Shown here: piece by piece, positions 1 through 6,279 of the stretch
Position numbering within the stretch: the stretch's first letter is position 1
How the letters are laid out: every line of letters begins with the position of its first letter
Assembly (NCBI GenBank): GCA_039714835.1
Contig: JBDLIN010000138.1
Location: 1 to 10,043 of the forward strand
DNA: 10,043 bases
From: SZUA-22 sp039714835
GTDB taxonomy: Bacteria > Bacteroidota > Ignavibacteria > Ignavibacteriales > Melioribacteraceae
Reading direction: 5' to 3'
Position numbers and translations under genes: made by a program
The notes under the pieces: generated by a model
Told to the model about the DNA's origin: nothing
What the model saw: the letters and a program-made list of their open reading frames with translations, nothing else
Databases searched by the model: none

Positions 1-12
1 AGAAAAACATTC

Positions 13-21
13 TGATATACT
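13..21 (+). promoter_or_regulatory. Possible extended -10 promoter element for the metallophosphoesterase gene
   Basis: TGATATACT matches the extended -10 form TGn-TATAAT with one mismatch. It would start transcription near base 28 and give a leader of about 50 nt. The -35 element would lie at or before the window edge, so it cannot be checked. AT-rich DNA makes chance matches common, so this is weak. Confidence 0.3.
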
Positions 22-80
22 GGCATAAAATTTTCGCATATATCTATTGGATTTCATCTAGAGAATCATTCGGAGAGGAT

Positions 81-1859
81 ATGAAGACAACAACAATTGC
101 CTTTATAGTATTAATTTCTTCATTTTATATTCACTCAACTTCATATAGTCAGCAACAAAAGAATATTACCGATGATATTATTAAGAAAGAATTATCGGTA
201 AATATTGCCGACAATTCTGATTTAAAATTACTTGCTGCAGAATTTCGTAAAACCCCTTATTTAATATTCCCTGGTAGTAATATCCAGATGCAAGTACAAT
301 GGCAGCTAACATCAACAAGCTCATGTACAATAGAGTGGGGAGCCGATAAATCATATACTTTAGGAAGCGTACAGACTGATGAATATGGGGATGATCATCA
401 ACATATATTTACAATTACTGATTTGACACCTGCTTCAAAATACTATTATCGTGTTACGAGTAATATAATAACTTATTCTGATTCATTTTATACAGCCCCT
501 GAAGAGAATGCAACAGATATTAAATTTATGGCTTATGGCGATACGCGAACATATCCAGCTGATCATGACCAAGTGGCATCAGCTATTTTGTCAACATATG
601 CTGAAGATGAGAGCTTTCAATCATTTTTGTTAGTAGTAGGTGATCTTGTTGATAATGGGAACTATGAATCGCATTGGGATGATCAGTTTTTTAATTCGTC
701 ATATACAAATATTCAAAAAATGTTATCCTCGCTTCCATATCAATCATGTATGGGTAATCATGAAGGTAATGGTGTCCTTTTTAAGAAGTATTTTCCTTAT
801 CCTTTTGTGAATAACCGTTATTGGTCTTTTGACTACGGTCCTGCCCATTTTGTTGTGGTAGATCAATACACAAGCTATAGCCCAGGTTCCACACAATTAG
901 AATGGATTGAGAATGATCTTGCTTCTACAACTAAATACTGGAAATTTATTTATCTTCATGAGCCGGGATGGTCGGCTGATGGTGGTCATAGCAACGAAAT
1001 TCCTGTTCAGGATTATATTCAACCATTATGTGAAGAATATAATGTCTCAATTTTATTTGGTGGGCACAATCACTATTATGCCAGAGCCGTAGTAAATAAT
1101 GTGCAGCATATAACCACAGGGGGAGGAGGAGCTCCTTTACGCTCGCCTGATCCATCTTATCCGAATATTGTTAAAGCAGCTCAAGCATATCACTTTTGCA
1201 AAATTGATATTCATAATGAGATTCTAAAATTTGAAGCAGTGACGCCAACAGGTACCATTATTGACTCTTTTACTATATCAACCCCTGTACCAGTTGAACT
1301 AACTTCTTTTACAGCTATTTTATCAAATAATCAAGTTCATTTGATTTGGGAAACAGCAACAGAAATAAATAATTATGGATTCAATATTGAGAAATGTATT
1401 GATGGTAAAAATTGGAAGAAGATCGGATTTGTTGAAGGACATGGGAACAGTAATTCGCCAAAATCATATTCATTTATAGATAAGGAAATAATATCAGCTA
1501 AAGTTCAGTATAGATTAAAACAAATAGATACCGATGGTAGTTTTGAATACTCAAACGTTATTGATGTTAATAGTAGTTCATTAAAAGCATATACGATTTC
1601 GCAAAACTACCCCAACCCATTCAATCCATCTACAAAAATAAATTACTCAATACAAAAGCAAACTCATGTTTCACTCAAAGTATTTGATGTCTTAGGTAGA
1701 GAAGTAGCAACACTAGTCAATAAAGAACAACCTGCTGGAAATTATGAAGTAGTTTTTGATGCCTCGTCCGTCAGCCGACGGATGACGAGTGGTGTTTACT
1801 TTTACAGGATAACAGCAGGTAATTTCGTTGATACGAAGAAAATGATATTATTACGATAA
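81..1859 (+). CDS. Secreted metallophosphoesterase, purple-acid-phosphatase-like, with T9SS sorting domain
   Basis: This 592-aa protein is a probable exported phosphoesterase that may release phosphate outside the cell. Residues 1-23 form a signal peptide. Residues 50-138 look like the fibronectin-III-type N-terminal domain of purple acid phosphatases (ending TPASKYYYRV). Residues 147-350 are a calcineurin-like metallophosphoesterase with GDTR (153-156), GDLVDNG (187-193), GNHE (225-228), YLHEP (His293) and GGHNHYY (His329, His331). These residues should bind two metals. The GDxxY tyrosine that gives purple enzymes their colour is replaced by Asp191. Residues 402-497 form a second beta-sandwich often seen in Ignavibacteria secreted proteins (start PVELTSF). 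Residues 505-592 are the T9SS type A sorting domain (NYPNPFNPSTKI to KKMILLR), implying outer-membrane export and surface attachment or release. A good ribosome site (GGAGAGG, 72-78) supports the start. The substrate cannot be read from sequence. Confidence 0.9.
   Translation: MKTTTIAFIVLISSFYIHSTSYSQQQKNITDDIIKKELSVNIADNSDLKLLAAEFRKTPYLIFPGSNIQMQVQWQLTSTSSCTIEWGADKSYTLGSVQTDEYGDDHQHIFTITDLTPASKYYYRVTSNIITYSDSFYTAPEENATDIKFMAYGDTRTYPADHDQVASAILSTYAEDESFQSFLLVVGDLVDNGNYESHWDDQFFNSSYTNIQKMLSSLPYQSCMGNHEGNGVLFKKYFPYPFVNNRYWSFDYGPAHFVVVDQYTSYSPGSTQLEWIENDLASTTKYWKFIYLHEPGWSADGGHSNEIPVQDYIQPLCEEYNVSILFGGHNHYYARAVVNNVQHITTGGGGAPLRSPDPSYPNIVKAAQAYHFCKIDIHNEILKFEAVTPTGTIIDSFTISTPVPVELTSFTAILSNNQVHLIWETATEINNYGFNIEKCIDGKNWKKIGFVEGHGNSNSPKSYSFIDKEIISAKVQYRLKQIDTDGSFEYSNVIDVNSSSLKAYTISQNYPNPFNPSTKINYSIQKQTHVSLKVFDVLGREVATLVNKEQPAGNYEVVFDASSVSRRMTSGVYFYRITAGNFVDTKKMILLR
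1763..1789. repeat. GC-rich palindrome inside the T9SS tail, read in frame
   Basis: Bases 1763-1767 (CTCGT) pair with 1785-1789 (ACGAG), and 1768-1772 (CCGTC) pair with 1777-1781 (GACGG). The loop is AGCC, with a 3-nt bulge (ATG) on the right side. The element is 18/27 G+C in a strongly AT-rich gene. It encodes part of the stretch SSVSRRMTSG. In this domain family the linker before SGVYFY is normally short, as in DASxLxSG, so the protein is about four residues longer here. It resembles a small palindromic element accepted in frame. Copies elsewhere in the genome are not visible in this window. Confidence 0.6.
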
Positions 1860-1867
1860 AATAAAAA

Positions 1868-1898
1868 AGGTGAGAAGTCCAGCCAAGCCTTCTCACCT
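1868..1898 (+). terminator. Strong hairpin after the metallophosphoesterase gene
   Basis: AGGTGAGAAG (1868-1877) and CTTCTCACCT (1889-1898) make a perfect 10-bp stem with an 11-nt loop, starting 8 nt after the stop codon. An A-run precedes the stem (1862-1867). No U-run follows on the + strand, so the + strand form is an imperfect intrinsic terminator, and the classical stem-plus-U-run form would read on the - strand. It probably marks or protects the 3' end of the upstream transcript. Confidence 0.6.
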
Positions 1899-1958
1899 AT
1901 CTATACAGTATAAGAGTAGGGTTCTGATTAAAAGGTACAGAATCTATTAGGGTTTTGT

Positions 1959-1974
1959 TGTGATGAGGGTCACA
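1959..1974. promoter_or_regulatory. CRP-family-like operator upstream of the outer-membrane protein promoter
   Basis: TGTGA-TGAGGG-TCACA is a perfect TGTGA-N6-TCACA palindrome, the consensus half-site arrangement of cyclic-AMP-receptor-type regulators in many bacteria. Its centre (1966.5) lies about 80 bp upstream of the start expected from the promoter at 2012-2040. That is close to the helical phase used by upstream-activating CRP sites. Whether this organism's regulator uses this motif is inferred. Confidence 0.45.
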
Positions 1975-2011
1975 CTCAAATCATTTATTTTTCGTAAAAA
2001 AAATTTCAAAG

Positions 2012-2040
2012 TTGACATTTAAAGACATCGTGTCTATATT
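2012..2040 (+). promoter_or_regulatory. Consensus housekeeping-type promoter for the outer-membrane protein gene
   Basis: TTGACA (2012-2017) and TATATT (2035-2040) are separated by exactly 17 nt, matching the general bacterial vegetative promoter at 11 of 12 positions. An A/T tract just upstream (about 1981-2010) could act as an UP element. Transcription would start near 2047, giving a leader of about 64 nt. The spacer and first -10 base contain the inverted repeat AGACA-TCG-TGTCT (2023-2035), a possible operator. Confidence 0.65.
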
Positions 2041-2110
2041 TAAAAAAGTTTTAAATATTAAGAATTAAAATATTTAAGATTAAAACAACAAACCAACCAA
2101 AGGAGGCATT

Positions 2111-2644
2111 ATGAAACACAAAATTTCTACAGTTACATTTTTAACAATATTCCTTTTATCATCAGTCACATTTGCGCAAGGTGTTTACTTTGGCGGAGGT
2201 GTTGGTAATACTTTTTTCAATACTGAGGTAAACACTGCATGGGATGAAATAAAAGATATTAGCGATAACGCAACGGCATGGAAAGCTTTTATCGGATTAT
2301 CACTTAACGATTTTTTAAATGTTGAAGGGGGCTACAGAAGTTTTGGTACAGTAAAGGCTAGAATAATCGATAAGGATTATAACAGTAAAACTACAGGCTG
2401 GGATATAGAAGCATTAGGACGAATACAGATCGCAATTGTAGATATATTTGGTAAGGCAGGTGTAATGTTCTGGTCAAGAGATAATGATTTCCGGGGTGAT
2501 ACTTCAGGTTCTGATTTCTTTTACGGACTTGGTGCTGGTGTACATCTTGGTCCATTTGGTATTAGAGCTGAGTGGGAGTCAGTTGCAATTAGTGGTCCGG
2601 AAAATTTATCTATGGTCAGTTTAAGCGGTACGTTTGGATTTTAG
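2111..2644 (+). CDS. Small outer-membrane beta-barrel protein (OmpA-like/porin-family fold)
   Basis: This 177-aa protein has a signal peptide (residues 1-22, probable cleavage at FA|QG). The mature part of about 155 residues consists of alternating polar/hydrophobic strands rich in Gly and aromatic residues, consistent with an eight-stranded barrel. Typical phrases of the OmpA-like/opacity-porin family are seen: SLNDFLNVEGGYRSFG (64-79) and FFYGLGAGVHLGPFGIRAEW (136-155). The chain ends in phenylalanine (TFGF), the terminal aromatic residue recognised by the BAM assembly machinery. There is no C-terminal peptidoglycan-binding domain, so it is a barrel only. AGGAGG (2101-2106) lies 4 nt before ATG. 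It seems to be a single-gene unit with its own promoter (2012-2040) and a hairpin after it (2714-2744). The role could be structural or diffusion, and the specific function is unknown. Confidence 0.8.
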   Translation: MKHKISTVTFLTIFLLSSVTFAQGVYFGGGVGNTFFNTEVNTAWDEIKDISDNATAWKAFIGLSLNDFLNVEGGYRSFGTVKARIIDKDYNSKTTGWDIEALGRIQIAIVDIFGKAGVMFWSRDNDFRGDTSGSDFFYGLGAGVHLGPFGIRAEWESVAISGPENLSMVSLSGTFGF

Positions 2645-2713
2645 TATAAGATAGAATTCAAAATGACATTAGCCAATATTTAAGATATACATACATATTG
2701 AAAGTAAAAATAA

Positions 2714-2744
2714 AAAGTGAGGTCTAAAATGACGGCCTCACTTT
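2714..2744 (+). terminator. Hairpin after the outer-membrane protein gene
   Basis: AAAGTGAGG (2714-2722) pairs perfectly with CCTCACTTT (2736-2744) over 9 bp, with a 13-nt loop. It lies about 70 nt after the stop codon. As in the hairpin at 1868-1898, A-rich sequence precedes the stem and only a short U stretch, part of the stem itself, ends it. Both share a GTGAG/CTCAC core. It is probably a transcript end or 3' stabiliser. Confidence 0.55.
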
Positions 2745-3037
2745 ATACTCACCTAAACTTAAAGCATTTCAACAATTAAAGATAATATTAAATTCAATTC
2801 AAAATTAATGTTCTAGACAGTCAAAAAATGGTAATGAGCCTGTGCAAGTTGAATCTATGGTAGCATAAATCAGCTAAAAACAATGCAACTTATTAATTAC
2901 TTGATTATTTTAAGCATCAAAAATTTTATGAACAGCAATTAAAGTTTTGTTCTATTTGTCCAGAACATTTTGAAAAGTAATAGTCTAATAATATTTGAAT
3001 AATATATAACCTTACTAATAAAATAGGAGAAATATTA
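2745..3037. other. Non-coding leader region of the ACP-nagB operon
   Basis: No open frame with a plausible ribosome site was found here. The sequence is AT-rich. The only clear structure is the inverted repeat at 2948-2967; an extra half-site TGTTCT occurs at 2809-2814. A -10-like TCTAAT (2984-2989) is present, but no good -35 stands at the right distance, so the operon promoter cannot be placed with confidence. A ribosome site AGGAGA (3025-3030) precedes the ACP start codon. Confidence 0.5.
2948..2967. promoter_or_regulatory. Inverted repeat TGTTCT-N8-AGAACA, possible operator
   Basis: A perfect 6-bp inverted repeat with an 8-nt spacer lies about 70 nt before the ACP gene. If the -10-like TCTAAT at 2984-2989 is used, the site would overlap the -35 region, a common place for repressor binding. 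The regulator is not known, and the operator role is inferred from position and symmetry only. Confidence 0.3.
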
Positions 3038-3286
3038 ATGCCAAACGAAGAAGTGCTCGGAAGAGTGAAGAAAGTTATTGCTGAAGTACTTAAAACGGAT
3101 GCATCATCAATTAATGATGACGCTAATTTTATATTTGATCTTGGTGCAGATTCAATGCAAAGTATAACTTTAATTGCAGGATTTGAAGAAGAATTTGATA
3201 TTGAAATGGAAGAGGATAAAGCGCTTGAAGTTCAGACAGTGAGTGATGCAGTTAAATTCATTGGTGATATTTTGGATAATAATTAA
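3038..3286 (+). CDS. Acyl carrier protein (ACP), first gene of a four-gene operon
   Basis: This 82-aa acidic, helical protein has the usual ACP length and phrases. LGADSM carries Ser39, the expected 4'-phosphopantetheine attachment site. It is followed by a fatty-acid-type helix II/III segment (GFEEEFDIEMEED) and TVSDAVKFI. It should carry acyl groups as thioesters in the cytoplasm after modification by a phosphopantetheinyl transferase, which is not encoded here. The usual DSL motif is DSM (Met40). The next gene starts 15 nt downstream, so co-transcription with an ADP-forming acyl-CoA synthetase, nagB and a DUF4954-like gene is likely. No fatty-acid or polyketide synthesis gene (fabD/F/G) lies nearby, so this may be a dedicated carrier and not the main AcpP. 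Family call is firm and pathway is uncertain. Confidence 0.92.
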   Translation: MPNEEVLGRVKKVIAEVLKTDASSINDDANFIFDLGADSMQSITLIAGFEEEFDIEMEEDKALEVQTVSDAVKFIGDILDNN

Positions 3287-3301
3287 TCAGGAGGTTTTAT
3301 C

Positions 3302-5434
3302 TTGTCAAAATATGTTAAAAAAACTCGTGAACAGATCCATAATATTTTTTATCCCAAATCTATAGCAGTTGTCGGAGCAAATAAAGTTAAAGGTACAGTA
3401 CCTGCCGATATATTTTATAATATCTTAAAAGAAGATTTTCAGGGAGCGCTTTATCCCGTCAGTCCGAAAGAACCTCACATTGGGGCAGTAAAGGCATACA
3501 AATATGTTATTGATGTACCGGACGAAGTTGACATGGGAATTCTAGTTTTTCCAAGTTCAGTCTGTCATTTAGCAATGGAGCAGATGGGACAAAAGGGAAT
3601 CAAGTCTGCTATTATTATTTCTGCTGGATTTAAAGAAGTTGGGGAAAAGGGTCTGGAAAGGGAGAAACAAATTGTTGATATAGCAAATAAATATGGGATG
3701 TCATTTATTGGGCCAAATTGTTTAGGTGTAATCAATACAGATAGAAATTGTAAAATGAATGCATCCTTTGCCCGAGAAATGCCTGAGGAAGGAGAGATTG
3801 CATTTATCTCTCAAAGTGGTGCGCTTTGTACTGCTGTTTTGGATTATGCCCAAGCAAAACATATAGGTTTTTCTAAATTTGTAAGCTTTGGAAATAAAGC
3901 TGATATTAATGAAATTGATCTGCTTAACTATCTTAAGGACGATCCGAAAACAAAGGTTATCCTTTTATATCTTGAAGAGGTTAGTAATGGCAGAGCTTTG
4001 ATGGAAATGGCAAAGGAAGTAATCAAAGAATCTGGGAAACCAATCTTAGCACTTAAGTCTGGTAGAACTGATGAGGGTGCTTCTGCCGCTGCCTCTCATA
4101 CCGGATCACTTGCAGGAAGTGATCATATTGTGGATGCAGCTTTTGAACAAGCAGGTATTATTCGCTGCGATGACATTGAGGAAATGTTTAATTACGCTAT
4201 TGCATTTGCATATCAGCCAATGCCGAAGGATGCTAATATTGCTATAATTACTAACGCAGGTGGACCAGGGGTTTTGGCTACCGATATGGCAATCAAGCAG
4301 GGATTAAAGCTTGCGCAATTTTCTGAGGCAACTACAAAACAATTTAAAATGAGTCTTCCCAAAACAGCGAACATTAATAATCCTGTGGATGTTATTGGTG
4401 ATGCAAGGGCGGATAGATATAATGTTGCGCTTTCTGCCTCATTTGAAGATGATAACGTTGATGGTGTTATGGTTATTCTTACACCACAGTCAATGACCAA
4501 TATTGAAGAGATTGCTGAAGAAATTATTAAAATATCATCTAAATATAGTAAGCCAATATACGCATCCTTTATGGGTGAAAGCGATGTAGCTAAGGGAAGA
4601 GATCTACTTCAAAAAAGTAATATCCCTCATTATCAGTTGCCTGAGGATATGTGTAAATCATTCGCCACTGCTTACAGATTTAAAAAACATCTTAGCGTTA
4701 GCAGTCATGAAGTTATGACTTTTAATGATGTTGATAAAGAAAAAGCAAAAGCGATTCTTGAAGAAGCTGTTAACCAGAAAAGAAAATATCTACCAGAAGC
4801 TGAAGCAGTTAAAATACTAGAAGCTTATAAACTGCCAACATTACCAAGTGGTTTAGCAAATTCAACCCAAGAAGCTGTTGAACTTGCCGATAGAATAGGT
4901 TACCCAGTAGTAATGAAAGTTATATCAGATGATATCGTTCACAAATTTGATCTTGGTGGTGTTAAACTAAATATTCAAAATAGTACAGATGTTGAGAAAT
5001 ACTATCAAGAGATAAATGATAATATTAAGAAGAATATGCCGGAAGCAATAATTAAAGGAATTTTTGTTCAGAAGATGGCTGATACAGGAGAAGAGGTTAT
5101 TCTTGGGTTAAAAAATGATCCAGTATTCGGTTCGGTAATTATGTTCGGATTAGGAGGTTTGTTCGTTGAGGTATTTAAAGATGTTAGTTTCAGAGTTGCA
5201 CCTGTTGCTAAACTTTCTGTTTCGGATATGATCAAAGAGATAAAATCTTATCCGTTACTATCAGGTGCAAGAAAAAGATCAGTTAAAGATGTAGCTTGTA
5301 TTGAGAAAGCTATACAAAGACTTTCTCAGTTAGCAATAGACTGCCCGCAAATAAAAGAATTAGATATCAATCCCTTAATAGTGGGGGATGATGGTGACGG
5401 ATGTTTTGTGGCTGATACTAAAATAATGCTCTAA
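3302..5434 (+). CDS. ADP-forming acetyl/acyl-CoA synthetase, fused alpha-beta subunits
   Basis: This 710-aa enzyme reversibly converts acyl-CoA + ADP + phosphate to a free acid + CoA + ATP. The domain order is complete. The CoA-binding Rossmann domain (about 10-145) has GPNCLGV at 138-144. Two succinyl-CoA-ligase-like flavodoxin domains follow (about 163-460), with the phosphohistidine loop ASHTGSLAG (His266). A C-terminal ATP-grasp domain (about 495-710) has a second conserved histidine in VHKFDLGGV (His547) and ends with ELDINPL (686-692). Family members usually read HKSDVGGV, so Phe549 and Leu551 are variants near the second histidine. Length fits the one-chain form. The start is TTG, supported by AGGAGG (3289-3294) 7 nt upstream; no ATG is close. 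Substrate (acetate, other short acids or aryl acids) is not readable. Its place between an ACP gene and nagB suggests linking of an acyl or acetate pool to amino-sugar metabolism. Confidence 0.9.
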   Translation: MSKYVKKTREQIHNIFYPKSIAVVGANKVKGTVPADIFYNILKEDFQGALYPVSPKEPHIGAVKAYKYVIDVPDEVDMGILVFPSSVCHLAMEQMGQKGIKSAIIISAGFKEVGEKGLEREKQIVDIANKYGMSFIGPNCLGVINTDRNCKMNASFAREMPEEGEIAFISQSGALCTAVLDYAQAKHIGFSKFVSFGNKADINEIDLLNYLKDDPKTKVILLYLEEVSNGRALMEMAKEVIKESGKPILALKSGRTDEGASAAASHTGSLAGSDHIVDAAFEQAGIIRCDDIEEMFNYAIAFAYQPMPKDANIAIITNAGGPGVLATDMAIKQGLKLAQFSEATTKQFKMSLPKTANINNPVDVIGDARADRYNVALSASFEDDNVDGVMVILTPQSMTNIEEIAEEIIKISSKYSKPIYASFMGESDVAKGRDLLQKSNIPHYQLPEDMCKSFATAYRFKKHLSVSSHEVMTFNDVDKEKAKAILEEAVNQKRKYLPEAEAVKILEAYKLPTLPSGLANSTQEAVELADRIGYPVVMKVISDDIVHKFDLGGVKLNIQNSTDVEKYYQEINDNIKKNMPEAIIKGIFVQKMADTGEEVILGLKNDPVFGSVIMFGLGGLFVEVFKDVSFRVAPVAKLSVSDMIKEIKSYPLLSGARKRSVKDVACIEKAIQRLSQLAIDCPQIKELDINPLIVGDDGDGCFVADTKIML

Positions 5435-5457
5435 TAAAAAAAATAGGAATCAAAAAA

Positions 5458-6270
5458 ATGAGAATATTAATTCATAATAATTACGAATCAATGAGTAAAT
5501 TCACTGCATATTATATTGCAAAAAAAATTAAGAAGTTTAATCCCACTCCGGAAAAACCTTTCGTTTTAGGATTACCAACAGGTTCCTCACCGGTTGGCAC
5601 TTATCAGAATCTTGTAGCATTATACAATGAAGGCAAAGTATCATTCAAAAATGTGATTACATTTAATATGGATGAATATGTTGGTATCCCAGAAGATCAT
5701 CCTGAAAGTTATCATTACTTTATGAGAAGTAATTTATTTAACCATGTTGATATTCCAGAGGAGAATATTAATATCTTAGATGGTAATGCAGCGGATTTAG
5801 ATGAAGAATGTAAAAACTATGAGGAGAAAATAAAAAGCTATGGCGGTATTGAATTATTCTTAGGCGGAATTGGTCCTGACGGTCACATTGCTTTTAATGA
5901 ACCAGGCTCATCACTTTCGTCAAGAACAAGAATTAAAACTCTGACATATGATACTATAGTTGCTAACTCGAGATTTTTCGATAATGACATTAAAAAAGTT
6001 CCAAAAACCGCATTAACAGTTGGTGTAGGTACTGTAATGGATTCTAATCAAGTTGTAATTCTTATTAGCGGTTATTCAAAATCAAGAGCACTGGAAAAAG
6101 TTGTTGAAGAAGGGGTTAATCATATGTGGACAGTCTCTTCATTACAGATACACAAAAAAGGAATGATCGTATGTGATGAAGCTTCAACTATGGAACTGAA
6201 AGTTGGAACTGTTAAATATTTTAAGGACATTGAAAAAGAGGCCATTGAAAATTTACCCAATCTTGATTAG
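5458..6270 (+). CDS. nagB: Glucosamine-6-phosphate deaminase
   Basis: This 270-aa cytoplasmic enzyme interconverts glucosamine-6-phosphate with fructose-6-phosphate + ammonia. Length and numbering match E. coli NagB without gaps up to the C-terminus. Catalytic residues Asp72 (FNMDEY), Asp141 and His143 (GPDGHIAFNEPG) and Glu148 are present, with the phosphate loop LPTGSSP at 39-45. Residues known to form the N-acetylglucosamine-6-phosphate allosteric site in E. coli (Ser151, Ser152, Arg158, Lys160, Thr161, Tyr254) are all conserved, so allosteric activation is likely retained. The ribosome site AGGA (5445-5448) is 9 nt before ATG. It sits 23 nt after the acyl-CoA synthetase gene and 9 nt before the DUF4954-like gene. 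No nagA, nagK or sugar transporter is in the window, so whether it works in breakdown or synthesis is open. Confidence 0.96.
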   Translation: MRILIHNNYESMSKFTAYYIAKKIKKFNPTPEKPFVLGLPTGSSPVGTYQNLVALYNEGKVSFKNVITFNMDEYVGIPEDHPESYHYFMRSNLFNHVDIPEENINILDGNAADLDEECKNYEEKIKSYGGIELFLGGIGPDGHIAFNEPGSSLSSRTRIKTLTYDTIVANSRFFDNDIKKVPKTALTVGVGTVMDSNQVVILISGYSKSRALEKVVEEGVNHMWTVSSLQIHKKGMIVCDEASTMELKVGTVKYFKDIEKEAIENLPNLD

Positions 6271-6279
6271 GAGATAATT

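Noticed and set aside
907..1155. Open frames in other frames of the metallophosphoesterase gene on both strands
   Set aside because: They overlap well-supported metallophosphoesterase coding sequence, have no ribosome site and encode no recognisable protein.
2845..2890. AAGTTG...CAACTT inverted arms about 40 nt apart
   Set aside because: Only 6 bp with a long AT-rich interval; expected by chance in this composition.
2970..2998. TTGAAA as a -35 for the ACP operon
   Set aside because: No acceptable -10 sequence occurs 16-18 nt downstream, so it was not called as a promoter.
4213..4500. Antisense open frame of 95 codons inside the acyl-CoA synthetase gene
   Set aside because: It lies opposite conserved domain sequence of the synthetase; hydrophobic look arises from the complement of the coding strand.
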